Under the pieces are notes generated by a model. The model did not search any database, was not told where the DNA came from, and worked only from the letters and a program-made list of their open reading frames with translations. Positions 18,459-27,166 of a DNA stretch of 64,000 nt are shown piece by piece. The position numbers and the translations under genes were made by a program. The stretch's first letter is position 1. Every line of letters starts with the position of its first letter. The stretch is from Aureimonas glaciei (GTDB lineage: Bacteria; Pseudomonadota; Alphaproteobacteria; Rhizobiales; Rhizobiaceae), in assembly GCF_014643375.1 (NCBI RefSeq), contig NZ_BMJJ01000003.1, positions 485,105 through 549,104 on the forward strand, written 5' to 3'.

Positions 18459-19909
18459 CGGGCCGGGACGCCAGGACGGCGCCGCCGCTCATCATCGTCG
18501 TCGCCCGGCGCATCCTCGGTTTTGCCGCTCTCGCCATCACGCTGCAAATGGGGATCGTCTTCTTCGACTACTGGTTCGACGACGGCGAACTCGGCCGCTT
18601 GCTGATCGAGAACGAGACGGCGGTGATCGCCGAGGAGTACCGCCATCCGAGGCGGGCGACCGATCCCTTTCCCTCCGCCGCTCTCCAGGAACGCTACGGA
18701 CTATCCGGGGCATCAAACCCGCAGGCCGGCTATTTCTACCGGATCCGTCTCGACGACGGCCGCGTTCTCGCCGGCAATTGCCCGGACGACTGCGCGGATC
18801 ATTTTCTGCCGCTCACCGTTCATCCGCCGGCTTTCTGGGACCGTCCCATCCGCCCAGGCAAGCCGTTGACGGTGGCGGGCGGCAGGACGTTCGACTTCGG
18901 CGACAGGGCGCCGCTGGTGGTCGAGTTCGCCAGCGTCGGCGATCCCCGGCGGCTCGTGAACGGCGTCATCTTCCACGAAATGGTGGACCACATGATCGTG
19001 CCGATGGGCCTGATGCTCTTCGTGGTCATCGGTGCGACGATCCTGTCGATCCGCAAGACGCTCGTCCCGGTAGCGACGGCCGCGCGTGCCGCCGACCGGC
19101 TCGATCCGCGCCTGCCCCTCCGGCAGCTCTCGACCGAGGGCATGCCGGCGGAGGTCGCCGATCTCACGCGCGTGGTGAACCGGGCCTTCGACCGCGTCGC
19201 GGAGCTCGTCCGCTCGCAGAAACTCTTCTCCGCCGCGATCGCGCACGAGATCCGCACGCCCGTGGCGATCGTCAAGCTGGAGCTCGCGCGGATCGAGGAT
19301 CCCCGCGCCCGCAAGGCCGAGCGCGACCTCGACCGTCTCACCCACACGCTGGAGCAACTGACCGCGCTGGCGCGTCTCGACGCGGTCGAGGGCGAGGCGT
19401 TCCATACCGCGTCGCTCTCCCGCATCGCCCGCGACGCGGTCGCCGAACTTGCTCCCCTCGTCTTTGCCAGTGGCCGGACGATCGCCTTGCAGGACGAAAC
19501 GGATGCGACCGTTCTGGTCGTGCCGTCGCTGATCTCGACGCTTCTGCGAAATCTCGTCGAAAACGCCGTCAAGCATACGCGGACGGGCACGACCATCACG
19601 GTCGCAGTCGAGGCGCCGGGATCGCTGGTCGTGTCCGACGACGGCGACGGTTTCGCGGTGGCGCAGGGCCGGGTCGGCACGGAAGTCGGCATGGTCAACA
19701 CGGCTGGCTCGCTCGGCATCGGGTTGAAGATCGCCGAACGGATCGCCGCCCTTCACGGCGCCCTTCTCCGCGTCGACAGCGCGCCCGGGCATGGCACCAC
19801 GGTGCGCCTGGTGATGGAGCCTGCCTCCGCCGAATGGACCACGGCGGATTCAGTCCGGCATGCATCTTCGGAAAATCGCGACACTCCGGTTGCAAATGCC
19901 GACCCCTGA
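18455..19909 (+). CDS. Sensor histidine kinase (second system)
   Basis: A 484-aa kinase: helix near 17-37, periplasmic domain about 40-180 with a cysteine pair (Cys109, Cys113 in NCPDDC), second helix about 185-202, HisKA with His264 in AIAHEIRTPVAIV and an HATPase domain (ENAVKHT, DDGDGF, LGIGLKIAERI). HAMP is not obvious. It forms a pair with the preceding regulator. The converging eptA-dgkA genes next door suggest an envelope-modification regulon of PmrAB type (inference). Confidence 0.93.
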   Translation: MTGRDARTAPPLIIVVARRILGFAALAITLQMGIVFFDYWFDDGELGRLLIENETAVIAEEYRHPRRATDPFPSAALQERYGLSGASNPQAGYFYRIRLDDGRVLAGNCPDDCADHFLPLTVHPPAFWDRPIRPGKPLTVAGGRTFDFGDRAPLVVEFASVGDPRRLVNGVIFHEMVDHMIVPMGLMLFVVIGATILSIRKTLVPVATAARAADRLDPRLPLRQLSTEGMPAEVADLTRVVNRAFDRVAELVRSQKLFSAAIAHEIRTPVAIVKLELARIEDPRARKAERDLDRLTHTLEQLTALARLDAVEGEAFHTASLSRIARDAVAELAPLVFASGRTIALQDETDATVLVVPSLISTLLRNLVENAVKHTRTGTTITVAVEAPGSLVVSDDGDGFAVAQGRVGTEVGMVNTAGSLGIGLKIAERIAALHGALLRVDSAPGHGTTVRLVMEPASAEWTTADSVRHASSENRDTPVANADP

Positions 19910-19972
19910 AAAGCGTGCCGCCGCAACCGTTGCCGGGACATGGCCATGAGGCAGAGAGGGTCGAGGGGGCGG

Positions 19973-20368
19973 TTACGCCCAACCGTGCCAGACGACGAAG
20001 AGGGCAAACCCGCCATTCGCGAGGACGAGGCAGAAGACGGCCAGCGAGCCGAGATCCTTGGCCTCCTGCGCGAAGCGCGCAAAACCGGGCGAGATCCTGT
20101 CGACCAGCACCTCGATCGCGGTGTTCAGCGCCTCCACCGCCATCAGCACGAGGAACAGGATCGCCTGGATCCCAAAACTCGCCAGCGGCGCGCCGACGAC
20201 GGCGAACAGGCCGAAGACGGCGGCCGCGAGCGCCATTTCCTGACGGAAGGCCGCCTCACCGAGCAGCCGACGGAAGCCGGCCAGAGAATAGGCGGTCGCC
20301 GAGACCGCATGAACCCATCCACGGGTCCGCGGTGGCTTGCTGGCCGAAGCCAGAGGCTCGTCCGTCAT
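19973..20368 (-). CDS. dgkA: Diacylglycerol kinase
   Basis: A 131-aa prokaryotic diacylglycerol kinase with three membrane helices and the catalytic signature VEALNTAIEVLVDRISPGF followed by AKDLGSLAV. It phosphorylates diacylglycerol to phosphatidic acid. The start ATG 20368 overlaps the eptA stop (ATGA), so the two are coupled; the longer open frame upstream is a shadow of eptA. DgkA would recycle the diacylglycerol left when EptA takes phosphoethanolamine from phosphatidylethanolamine. Confidence 0.93.
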   Translation of the reverse strand: MTDEPLASASKPPRTRGWVHAVSATAYSLAGFRRLLGEAAFRQEMALAAAVFGLFAVVGAPLASFGIQAILFLVLMAVEALNTAIEVLVDRISPGFARFAQEAKDLGSLAVFCLVLANGGFALFVVWHGWA

Positions 20369-22020
20369 GACCGCACCTCGCCGGCCGGCGCGGCCGCGAC
20401 CGCACCGGGATCGTGCCGGCACGCTTGGAATGCGTCGAGCTCTGCGTCGTAGGCTGCCGTCTTCACGTCGGTCATTCCGAGCACGGTGTGGAAAAGATTG
20501 TCGTGCGAGAGCGGGCGGTCCGCCTCGCCCCGGAGGCAGGCAGAGTCGAGGTCGTTGGCCTTCAGATAGCCATCGGAGAGCCACGCCAGGAAGGGCACAT
20601 GCGTCTGGGTGTCGGGCGCGATGAAATAGGGCGCGGCATGCAGGTAGAGACCGTTCTCGCCGAGCGACTCGCCGTGGTCGGACATGTAGACCATCGCCGT
20701 CGAGAGGGCGGGGCCCTTTGCTTTCAGGAGGTCGACGATCTCGGACAGGATGTGGTCGGTGTACAGGATCGTGTTGTCGTAGGCCGCGACGATCTCCGCC
20801 TGACTGCAGTCGCCGAACTGCGCCGTGGCGCAAGCCGGCTGGAAGCGGGCGAAGGCCGGGGGAATGCGCTGGTAGTAGGCCGGTCCGTGACTGCCTTCCA
20901 GATGCAGCACGACGACGGCATTGCCGACGGGTGCGCTCGACAGATACGACTTCAGCCGTTCGACGACGACCTGGTCCCAGCAGTCGCCCTCGCGGCAGTT
21001 GACGGGGTCCGGCCTGGCTTGAAGGGCTTCGTGGGCGACCCGGTCCGCGACGCCCTTGCTGCCCGTATTGTTGTCGAACCAGTCGACCCGGAGGCCGGCA
21101 TGGGTCAGGACGTCGAGAAGGTTCTCCCGGGACAGTCCCTTCGCGTTGGAATAGTCGGTTCTGCGATAGCCGGAGAACATGCAGGGAAGCGAGACCGCAG
21201 TGGCCGTTCCGCAGCTCGAGACCTGACGGAAGTTCAGGGCTTCCTGTGCCTTCATCGCCGGGTTGGTCTCGCGGGCGTAGCCGTTCAGGCTGTAGTTCTG
21301 GGCCCGGGCCGTTTCGCCGACGACGATCACCGTCAAGGCGGGCCGCGAGGCGGCGAAGCGGCCGCCTTGCCGGGCATCCACGCCATAGGGCTGGACCACC
21401 ACGTCGCGCTCCTCGATCAGGCTTCCCGCGTACTTCACCGCCCCGACGATGGGCGCTGCGGGATTGAGGCTCGCCATCAAGTCCCCGCGCTCCCGAAAGG
21501 TCGAGGAGAAGGTGGCGTAGTTCCAGGCGAGGATGGCGACCACGGCGATGAGACTAGGCATGATGACTGCGCAATTGCGCCAAAACTTCTGGCCGAATGG
21601 CCGATGGACGACCCTGACGAAGCCGATGGCGGCCGACGGAATCAGGCCGAACAGCAGGAGATGCAGGGCAAGATCAGGCGTCAGGAGCTGTCTCGCCTCG
21701 TTGCTCGTCGTCACGACCGCATTCCGGATCATGTCGCGATCGATCGTGATGCCGAAGGTATCGGTGAAGTAGGAGGCCACGGCAGAGATCAGCACGAGAA
21801 GGATGAAGGCCGGCTTGATCAGGTATTTGACGGAGATCGCGGTCAGTATCGCGACGGACAAAAGGAAGATGGCGAACCCGAGCGCCACCAATTGCGTCTC
21901 GTGACCGGCGAAGTAGGCCATGCCCTTTCGCCAGAATGCCGCGTTGGTGGTGAGAAGCAGGAAGGCCGATGTGACGATCGCGAGTGTCACACTGCCGATG
22001 GCGGGTCTGCGAAAAGGCAT
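20365..22020 (-). CDS. eptA: Phosphoethanolamine transferase EptA-like
   Basis: A 551-aa inner-membrane enzyme: five N-terminal helices, then a periplasmic alkaline-phosphatase-fold domain. Zinc and nucleophile motifs are visible: VIVVGETARAQNY, SSCGTATAVSLPCMFS (catalytic Thr), LHLEGSHGPAYY and YMSDHGESLGENGLYLHAAPY. It moves phosphoethanolamine to lipid A or another glycan and so lowers negative surface charge. ATG 22020 (MPFRRPAIGS) is preferred to an upstream ATG. It is followed by coupled dgkA. Confidence 0.93.
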   Translation of the reverse strand: MPFRRPAIGSVTLAIVTSAFLLLTTNAAFWRKGMAYFAGHETQLVALGFAIFLLSVAILTAISVKYLIKPAFILLVLISAVASYFTDTFGITIDRDMIRNAVVTTSNEARQLLTPDLALHLLLFGLIPSAAIGFVRVVHRPFGQKFWRNCAVIMPSLIAVVAILAWNYATFSSTFRERGDLMASLNPAAPIVGAVKYAGSLIEERDVVVQPYGVDARQGGRFAASRPALTVIVVGETARAQNYSLNGYARETNPAMKAQEALNFRQVSSCGTATAVSLPCMFSGYRRTDYSNAKGLSRENLLDVLTHAGLRVDWFDNNTGSKGVADRVAHEALQARPDPVNCREGDCWDQVVVERLKSYLSSAPVGNAVVVLHLEGSHGPAYYQRIPPAFARFQPACATAQFGDCSQAEIVAAYDNTILYTDHILSEIVDLLKAKGPALSTAMVYMSDHGESLGENGLYLHAAPYFIAPDTQTHVPFLAWLSDGYLKANDLDSACLRGEADRPLSHDNLFHTVLGMTDVKTAAYDAELDAFQACRHDPGAVAAAPAGEVRS

Positions 22021-22427
22021 GAGGAGATGATCCGAACGCGCGTCGCCACTTCCCAGCACCGTGCGGGAAGGTCAGCCAACCTTGGTTCGCCTTGCCTAGC
22101 AGGGCCGCCGGTCATCGACGTGGCCGTCTCTATACGGATCGGTATAGGCGCAGATCGCGGGAAGATCGCTGGCAGGCGTCTCGGCGGGAACAAGGCCAAA
22201 CTGGATCGATCACCGCGGGAACCGCTTCCGCAGATGCCGGAGCCCGGACAGAGAACCTCTCGTGAGCACTGGCGGCAAAGAGGTCCAACCCCGCGACCCG
22301 GACCCGCCCGCGTCGGGCGCGATGAGGGCCATGTTCTATGTGGCCGCATCCGACTCTGAGGATCCGCATGTCGTATCCGATGTCCGCATCGTGCAGGAGG
22401 CGGCGCGTGAATTCGCCGTTGCCGGCC
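22021..22427. other. Intergenic region upstream of eptA
   Basis: About 400 bases without a credible gene. It separates the eptA start from the 3' end of the flavoprotein gene and carries the palindromic promoter-like element at 22130-22147. Short open frames here have no recognisable content. Confidence 0.5.
22130..22147 (-). promoter_or_regulatory. Palindromic promoter/operator candidate for eptA
   Basis: CTATAC-GGATCG-GTATAG is a perfect 6+6 inverted repeat about 110 bases before the eptA start. Read toward eptA it contains CCGATCCGTATAGA, with a -10-like TATAGA, matching elements before nikA and the phosphatase operon. It may be an operator, a promoter, or both. Confidence 0.4.
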
Positions 22428-23324
22428 TCAGCCGAACACCAGCGAGCGGTGGAGTGCCACGCCGGCGGTGATGCCGTCGCTGGCGGCCCAGGTCGCGCTG
22501 TGCGGGGCGCGGGCGATGTCGCCGGCGGCGTAGACACCGGGCACCGTCGTCATCTTGTCGGCGTCGGTCCGGATGATCGGCCCGAGCGGCCCGTCGTCGA
22601 TGGCGCAGCCGAGTTTTTCCGCCAGAGCGCTGTTCAGCCGCGTCGGCGCGGCGATGTATAGGGCGTCGAGAGCCTGGTGCCGACCGTCCCCGAGGGTGAG
22701 GCGGACGGGCGCGCCGTCATCGCCCTCCAGAGCGAGCACGGGGGCCGGCTCGATCGAGACGCCCCGTCGCAGCAGTTCCTCCCGCGTCGCCTCGTCCGGA
22801 GATTCCTTGCTGTTCAGGAACAGGGTCGTCGGTCCCCATTCGGCGATCAGCATCGCCTGGTGCGCGGAATGCGGCGCGGTGTGCAGCACGCCCAAGCGCT
22901 GCCCGGAAAATTCATAGCCGTGGCAGTAGGGGCAGTGCAGCACGCTGCGGCCCCAGCGCTCGCGCAGGCCGGGAATCTCCGGCAGGACGTCGGAAAGGCC
23001 GAAAGCGAGCACGAGCTTTCGCGCCTCCAGGGTTTCGCCATCGGCGAGGACGACGGCGAAGCCGCCCTCGACCGCGCGAGCGTCGATCGCCGTCGCGTCG
23101 AGGAACGAGACTTCGGCATAGGCGCCGAGCTGCGCGCGGGCGGCGGACAGGATGGCGCGCGGCTCGGACCCGTCCTGCGCCAGAAATCCGTGGGAATGGG
23201 CGGCGAAACGGTTGCGCGGCGCGCCCGCATCGATCACCGCGACGGCTCTTCGGCCGCGGGCGATGTAGGTGGCGGCGGAGAGGCCCGCAAAGCTGCCGCC
23301 GACGACGATCGCGTCATACTGCAT
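22428..23324 (-). CDS. Thioredoxin-reductase-like FAD/NAD(P) oxidoreductase
   Basis: A 298-aa flavoprotein: FAD motif AIVVGGSFAGLSAATYIARG, redox-active CPYCHGYE in the NAD domain and GVYAAGDIARAPHSAT near the end. It belongs to the thioredoxin reductase-like group commonly paired with Rrf2 regulators; whether it reduces a thioredoxin or another disulfide partner is not known. ATG 23324 lies inside the end of the rrf2 gene (11-base overlap), giving a coupled pair. Confidence 0.9.
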   Translation of the reverse strand: MQYDAIVVGGSFAGLSAATYIARGRRAVAVIDAGAPRNRFAAHSHGFLAQDGSEPRAILSAARAQLGAYAEVSFLDATAIDARAVEGGFAVVLADGETLEARKLVLAFGLSDVLPEIPGLRERWGRSVLHCPYCHGYEFSGQRLGVLHTAPHSAHQAMLIAEWGPTTLFLNSKESPDEATREELLRRGVSIEPAPVLALEGDDGAPVRLTLGDGRHQALDALYIAAPTRLNSALAEKLGCAIDDGPLGPIIRTDADKMTTVPGVYAAGDIARAPHSATWAASDGITAGVALHRSLVFG

Positions 23325-23781
23325 GGGTTTCGTCCTTGAAGTCGCAATGGCTGGTGCGCTGGGCCAGGCGCGCATGAAAGTCGGCACTGAGCGCGGCGAG
23401 CGTTACCGCCCCGAGACGCCGCAGAAGCAGGCTTTCCGCTTCGGCGAAGGCATCGTCCATGGCCGCGTTCACCGCTTCCTCGACGAGACAGCCCGGCGCC
23501 TCCGTGCGGTTGCCCATGGCGAAAATGCCGGGCGAGCCGATCGCCGCGTAGACGTCGCGCAGCGTCACGGTCGAGAGATCGCGCGCGATCGTCCAGCCGC
23601 CGCCGTGCCCCTTTTCCGAACGGACGAGTCCGTCGTCGCGAAGGCCCGCCAGGATCCGGCGGATGACCACCGGGTTGGTCTGCATCGCCGCGGCGAGCTG
23701 CTCGGAGGTGAGGGGGCCCTCCACCTCGGCCATGTGCAGGAGGACGTGCAGAACGCCCGACAATCGGCTGTCTCTTTTCAT
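23314..23781 (-). CDS. Rrf2-family transcriptional regulator
   Basis: A 155-aa regulator with an N-terminal winged helix-turn-helix (LTSEQLAAAMQTNPVVIRRILAGLRDDGLVRSEKGHGGG), the hallmark of Rrf2 proteins. It lacks the three-cysteine iron-sulfur cluster set of IscR/NsrR: only Cys98 region (PGCLVEEA) and a C-terminal Cys are present, so it may be a thiol switch or sense a small ligand. It heads a two-gene unit with the flavoprotein and likely controls itself through the dyad over its start codon. Confidence 0.9.
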   Translation of the reverse strand: MKRDSRLSGVLHVLLHMAEVEGPLTSEQLAAAMQTNPVVIRRILAGLRDDGLVRSEKGHGGGWTIARDLSTVTLRDVYAAIGSPGIFAMGNRTEAPGCLVEEAVNAAMDDAFAEAESLLLRRLGAVTLAALSADFHARLAQRTSHCDFKDETHAV

Positions 23782-23785
23782 GAAA

Positions 23786-23804
23786 CTTCATATGTTGCAT
23801 GAAG
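23786..23804 (-). promoter_or_regulatory. Inverted repeat at the rrf2 start, candidate operator
   Basis: CTTCAT-N7-ATGAAG lies immediately upstream of the rrf2 start; with the start codon region it forms a further ATGAA-AC-TTCAT. Such AT-rich dyads in a GC-rich background, right at the gene start, fit autoregulation by the Rrf2 protein. Confidence 0.5.
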
Positions 23805-23956
23805 GGGGCCGAGTCAAGGCGCGACATGATTTGTCGTCTCATTGATGTCGGCTCAGGAGCCGCCGGAACCTGACGACCCCTGGAGTTTCGGCGCTGAGGT
23901 CCCTGTCCGTCGGCATCAATTCACCGGCCTTCTTCGCGGGCGCCCCCAACGAAGAA

Positions 23957-23979
23957 CGCCCGACCTCAGAGGCCGGGCG
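23957..23979 (-). terminator. Terminator after the aztD-zinT gene
   Basis: CGCCCGACC / GGCCGGGCG form a near-perfect stem with one mismatch about 22 bases beyond the stop at 24001; on the minus strand it is followed by GTTCTTCG. A weak U-tract makes it a moderate terminator. Confidence 0.5.
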
Positions 23980-24000
23980 CTCGATTCAGGCGATGCTAAA

Positions 24001-25800
24001 TCAGTGCGCCAGCATCTCGCTGACAATCTCTTTCGCGTTCAGCGACGACGGGTAGTAAGTCGGCCAGTTCGTGACCTCCTCCAGGAGAGCGGCACGGTCG
24101 TCGCCCCAATAGAGGTGGTAGTGGTCGGCCTTGGCCGGCGCGATCCCGTGATCGCTGAACTGGATGAACTGCGGTGCCTCGGCGTCGCCGTCCGTCTTCT
24201 TGAAGATGAAGCGGACGCCGCGATTGCCCTTCTTGTAGGTCAGGGTCTCGCGGCCGTCGTCGGCATAGGTCCCCTTCACCGGCTTGCCGTCCCGGTAGAA
24301 GGTCACGACGTCACCCTCGATCGTGATGCGCTCGACATCGGTGCGATAGCCGGTCTCATACTCCGCCTTGACCCCGTCGGCACTCATCGTGCCGCTCTCG
24401 GCCTTGTGCGCCCAGACCGGATCCAGCGTGCCGTCCTGGAGATAGGGATACAGCGACTGCCAGTCGCCGGCGTAGTCCGACAGCGGGCGGTCCTGGATCT
24501 GGCTGTCCTCGAAATAGCCCGCATAGATCTTCGGGTCGCCGTGGCTGTGAGCGTGAGCCGCATGATCGTGGCCGTCGCCCTCATGAACGACGCCGCTGCC
24601 CCCGGCGACGGCAATGTTGTAGGGCATGCCCTCGACGGGGATCGTCCCGGCTCCCTCCAGCGTGTCCTTGGCGATGCGGCGGACCATTCCTGCCTTCGGA
24701 TCGCTCATGACCACCTCGTTCCCGGCCATGGCCAGCCGCGGCCGTGGGTCGTTCCAGTGGCCGTCCATGGAGTAGGGCTCGGTCACCCGGGCGCTCTGGG
24801 CGACCTTGCCGTGGAGGACGTCGATCTGGTGAAGCGTGCCGTCCTCGGTCAGCACGTAGCCGAAGCGGGCATTGGCCGGATCGAGGACGAAGTCGATGCG
24901 GCGGAAGGGCAGCTCGATGTGTTGGAAGTGGGGTTCGTCGGCGGGATCGACGACGACCAGGCCCTTGTCGCCGTAGTTGCCGAGAAATACCTGCAGGCTC
25001 TTGGAGCCGAGGAGGGTTCCCGTGGTCTCTCCCGCCGGCAGGTCCGCCGGGTAGGGCAGCATCTTGAACGACGGGCCGTCGGCGCCTGCGGCGACGGTGA
25101 GGATGCCCTCCTCGCAGCCGGTCGCGAGGTAAGCGCCGGAGAACGCCTCGCCGTGGATGCCGGTGCAGGTCGCGACCGCGCCAACGGGCGTGCCGTCCGC
25201 CTTCACCTGTTGCAGGCCGAGACGCTGGGGTGCTGCATCGCCGTCGACAGGCGCGTTGGAGGCGACGCTCGTCACCCAGGCTTTGCCGATCGGGGCAGCG
25301 TAGCCGTGATGGGCCCGCGCCTGGGGAAGGCGTTCGGCCTCGACCTTGCCCGCTGCGAGGTCGTGCGCGTCGACGATCTCGGCGTAGCCGCCCCGGTCGA
25401 AGTTGATCACCACCTTGCCGGCGTGATCGATCACGTGGAAGGGGCGCGGTCCCGTCAGCGGGTTTTCCAGCGCCACCGGATCGGCGATGGCGATGTCGGA
25501 ATGGTCGCCATGGGAATCGAGGACGATGCCGCTCCGGAAGAAGTGCACCACATCATTGTCGGACTGCACGGCCACGACGGCGGCACCGTCATCGACGCCG
25601 TAGAGCTTGCTTTGCCCTGTCGTCTCGAACGTCCAACGCTTGTCCGGCGCGCTGAGGTCGAACGCGGTGATCTTGGGATCGGCGTGATCGCCGACGAACA
25701 CGCGGTAAAGCGTGGCGTCGTCGCGGTCGGCCTCCTGTGCCATGGCGGTGGCCGCCAGGATGAGTGAGATGCCTGTCGCACAGGCCAGTGTTCGCCGCAT
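24001..25800 (-). CDS. AztD-like zinc metallochaperone fused to a ZinT domain
   Basis: A 599-aa periplasmic protein. A signal peptide (cut after ATAMAQ) is followed by a WD40-like AztD beta-propeller to about residue 405, rich in histidines (GDHADPKI, DSHGDHSD). A His-rich linker (GDGHDHAAHAHSHGD, about 406-420) leads to a complete ZinT/YodA domain (421-599) including YAGYFEDSQIQDRPLSDYAG and three histidines, His551, His560 and His562, at the 9 and 2 residue spacing of ZinT zinc ligands. AztD hands zinc to AztC; ZinT supplies zinc to ZnuA-type proteins. ATG 25800 is chosen because GGAGA lies six bases upstream. It lies downstream of cobW under a Zur box. Confidence 0.9.
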   Translation of the reverse strand: MRRTLACATGISLILAATAMAQEADRDDATLYRVFVGDHADPKITAFDLSAPDKRWTFETTGQSKLYGVDDGAAVVAVQSDNDVVHFFRSGIVLDSHGDHSDIAIADPVALENPLTGPRPFHVIDHAGKVVINFDRGGYAEIVDAHDLAAGKVEAERLPQARAHHGYAAPIGKAWVTSVASNAPVDGDAAPQRLGLQQVKADGTPVGAVATCTGIHGEAFSGAYLATGCEEGILTVAAGADGPSFKMLPYPADLPAGETTGTLLGSKSLQVFLGNYGDKGLVVVDPADEPHFQHIELPFRRIDFVLDPANARFGYVLTEDGTLHQIDVLHGKVAQSARVTEPYSMDGHWNDPRPRLAMAGNEVVMSDPKAGMVRRIAKDTLEGAGTIPVEGMPYNIAVAGGSGVVHEGDGHDHAAHAHSHGDPKIYAGYFEDSQIQDRPLSDYAGDWQSLYPYLQDGTLDPVWAHKAESGTMSADGVKAEYETGYRTDVERITIEGDVVTFYRDGKPVKGTYADDGRETLTYKKGNRGVRFIFKKTDGDAEAPQFIQFSDHGIAPAKADHYHLYWGDDRAALLEEVTNWPTYYPSSLNAKEIVSEMLAH

Positions 25801-25863
25801 TGTTTTCTCCATGAGTGGCTGGTGAAGGGGCGGGAGCTCGGACGCTCGGCGCCGGTGGGAAGA

Positions 25864-27066
25864 TCAGGCGGCCTGGCGGGACCAGGTCGGGAAGGGATCG
25901 GGGAGTGCGCGCCAGGCACTCGGCGTGAAGGCGTCGGCATCGACGAGGCAGGCGTCGAGGCGGGCGCGCATCGCAGCCTCGTCCATCGGGTCGGTGCCGA
26001 TGAAGACGATCTCCTGGCGCCGGTCGCCCCAGACGGGGTCGAGGACAGGCGCCATCAGCCGCTGCCAGTCCGGCGTGTCCGGCCATTGCGCTGAGGGAAC
26101 CGAGGCCCACCAGAGGCCGCGCTTCTTCGTCTTCACCAGCGCTCCGGCCTGCGCGATCTCGCCGACATGGTCCGGCCGCGTCGCCAGCCAGAAGAAGCCC
26201 TTGGCGCGGATGACGCCGGGCCAGGACTGGGTGACGAAGGCCTGGAAGCGCGCGGGATCGAAAGGCGCCCGCGCCCGGTAGACGAAGGAGCGGATGCCGT
26301 ATTCCTCGGCTTCCGGCACGTGATCGGCAAAGCCGTTCAGCTCGCGGACCCAGAGCGGGTGCTCGTGCGCGCGCTCGAAGTCGAAGAGGCCGGTGCCGAG
26401 GATGTCGCCGAGCGGCACGGCGCCGAAGTCGACTTCCACGATGCGGGCGTCGAGGTTGAGGGCGCGGATGATCTTTCGCGCCGCGTCCCTTTGGCCGGGG
26501 CTGGCCGAGGAGACCTTGTTGAGGACGACGACGTCGGCGAACTCGATCTGCTCGACCAGGAGATCGACCTGCCTGCGCGTGTCCCCGTCGCCCGCCGTCT
26601 CGCCGCGGTCGCGCAGGAAGTCGGCGGACGCATAGTCCTTGAGGAGATGGGCGGCGTCGACCACCGTCACCATGGTGTCCAGCCGGGCGACGTCCGACAG
26701 GCTCTCGCCCGCTTCGTCCCGGAATTCGAAGGTCGCCGCCACCGGCAGCGGCTCGGAGATTCCGGTGGACTCGATCAGGAGGTGGTCGAAGCGGTCCTCC
26801 TCGGCGAGGCGCCGGACCTCGGCGAGGAGATCGTCGCGCAGGGTGCAGCAGATGCAGCCATTGGTCATTTCGACCAGCCGCTCGTCGGTGCGCGACAGGT
26901 CCGCGCCGCCGTCCCGCACGAGCGTGGCGTCGATGTTCACCTCGCTCATGTCGTTGACGATGACGGCGACGCGCAGGCCGTCGCGGTTGGTCAAGACGTG
27001 GTTGAGAAGGGTGGTCTTCCCGGCTCCGAGGAAGCCGGACAGGACGGTGACGGGCAGCTTGCGCAT
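25864..27066 (-). CDS. COG0523 GTPase metallochaperone (ZigA/CobW-like)
   Basis: A 400-aa G3E GTPase. Walker A GFLGAGKTT, the metal-binding CXCC motif (NGCICCTLRDDL), the ESTGISEP switch and NKVS guanine-specificity element are all present, as is a C-terminal CobW_C domain (GIRSFVYRARAPFDP, FIGTDPMDE). With Zur-type control and zinc transport neighbours, it fits the ZNG1/ZigA group that loads zinc into client enzymes during starvation. It is the first gene after the Zur box, followed by aztD-zinT 63 bases later. Confidence 0.93.
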   Translation of the reverse strand: MRKLPVTVLSGFLGAGKTTLLNHVLTNRDGLRVAVIVNDMSEVNIDATLVRDGGADLSRTDERLVEMTNGCICCTLRDDLLAEVRRLAEEDRFDHLLIESTGISEPLPVAATFEFRDEAGESLSDVARLDTMVTVVDAAHLLKDYASADFLRDRGETAGDGDTRRQVDLLVEQIEFADVVVLNKVSSASPGQRDAARKIIRALNLDARIVEVDFGAVPLGDILGTGLFDFERAHEHPLWVRELNGFADHVPEAEEYGIRSFVYRARAPFDPARFQAFVTQSWPGVIRAKGFFWLATRPDHVGEIAQAGALVKTKKRGLWWASVPSAQWPDTPDWQRLMAPVLDPVWGDRRQEIVFIGTDPMDEAAMRARLDACLVDADAFTPSAWRALPDPFPTWSRQAA

Positions 27067-27105
27067 GGGGGTCTCCGGGGCTCGACAAAGTCCTGAGTTT
27101 CGTAA

Positions 27106-27120
27106 TGTTATTCTATAACA
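27106..27120 (-). promoter_or_regulatory. Zur box for the cobW/aztD-zinT unit
   Basis: TGTTATTCTATAACA is a perfect inverted repeat (TGTTAT-N3-ATAACA) 40 bases before the cobW start, in the form of proteobacterial Zur operators. Zn-loaded Zur would repress from here. Confidence 0.8.
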
Positions 27121-27124
27121 AGCA

Positions 27125-27155
27125 CAAGCCCCGATCTTTCGAGTCGAGGGGCTTG
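27125..27155. repeat. Dyad between the two Zur boxes
   Basis: CAAGCCCC (27125-27132) and GGGGCTTG (27148-27155) form an 8-base perfect inverted repeat with a 15-base centre, midway between the two Zur boxes. It may be a hairpin in one leader or a second protein site. Confidence 0.45.
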
Positions 27156-27166
27156 CTTTCGGGTTT

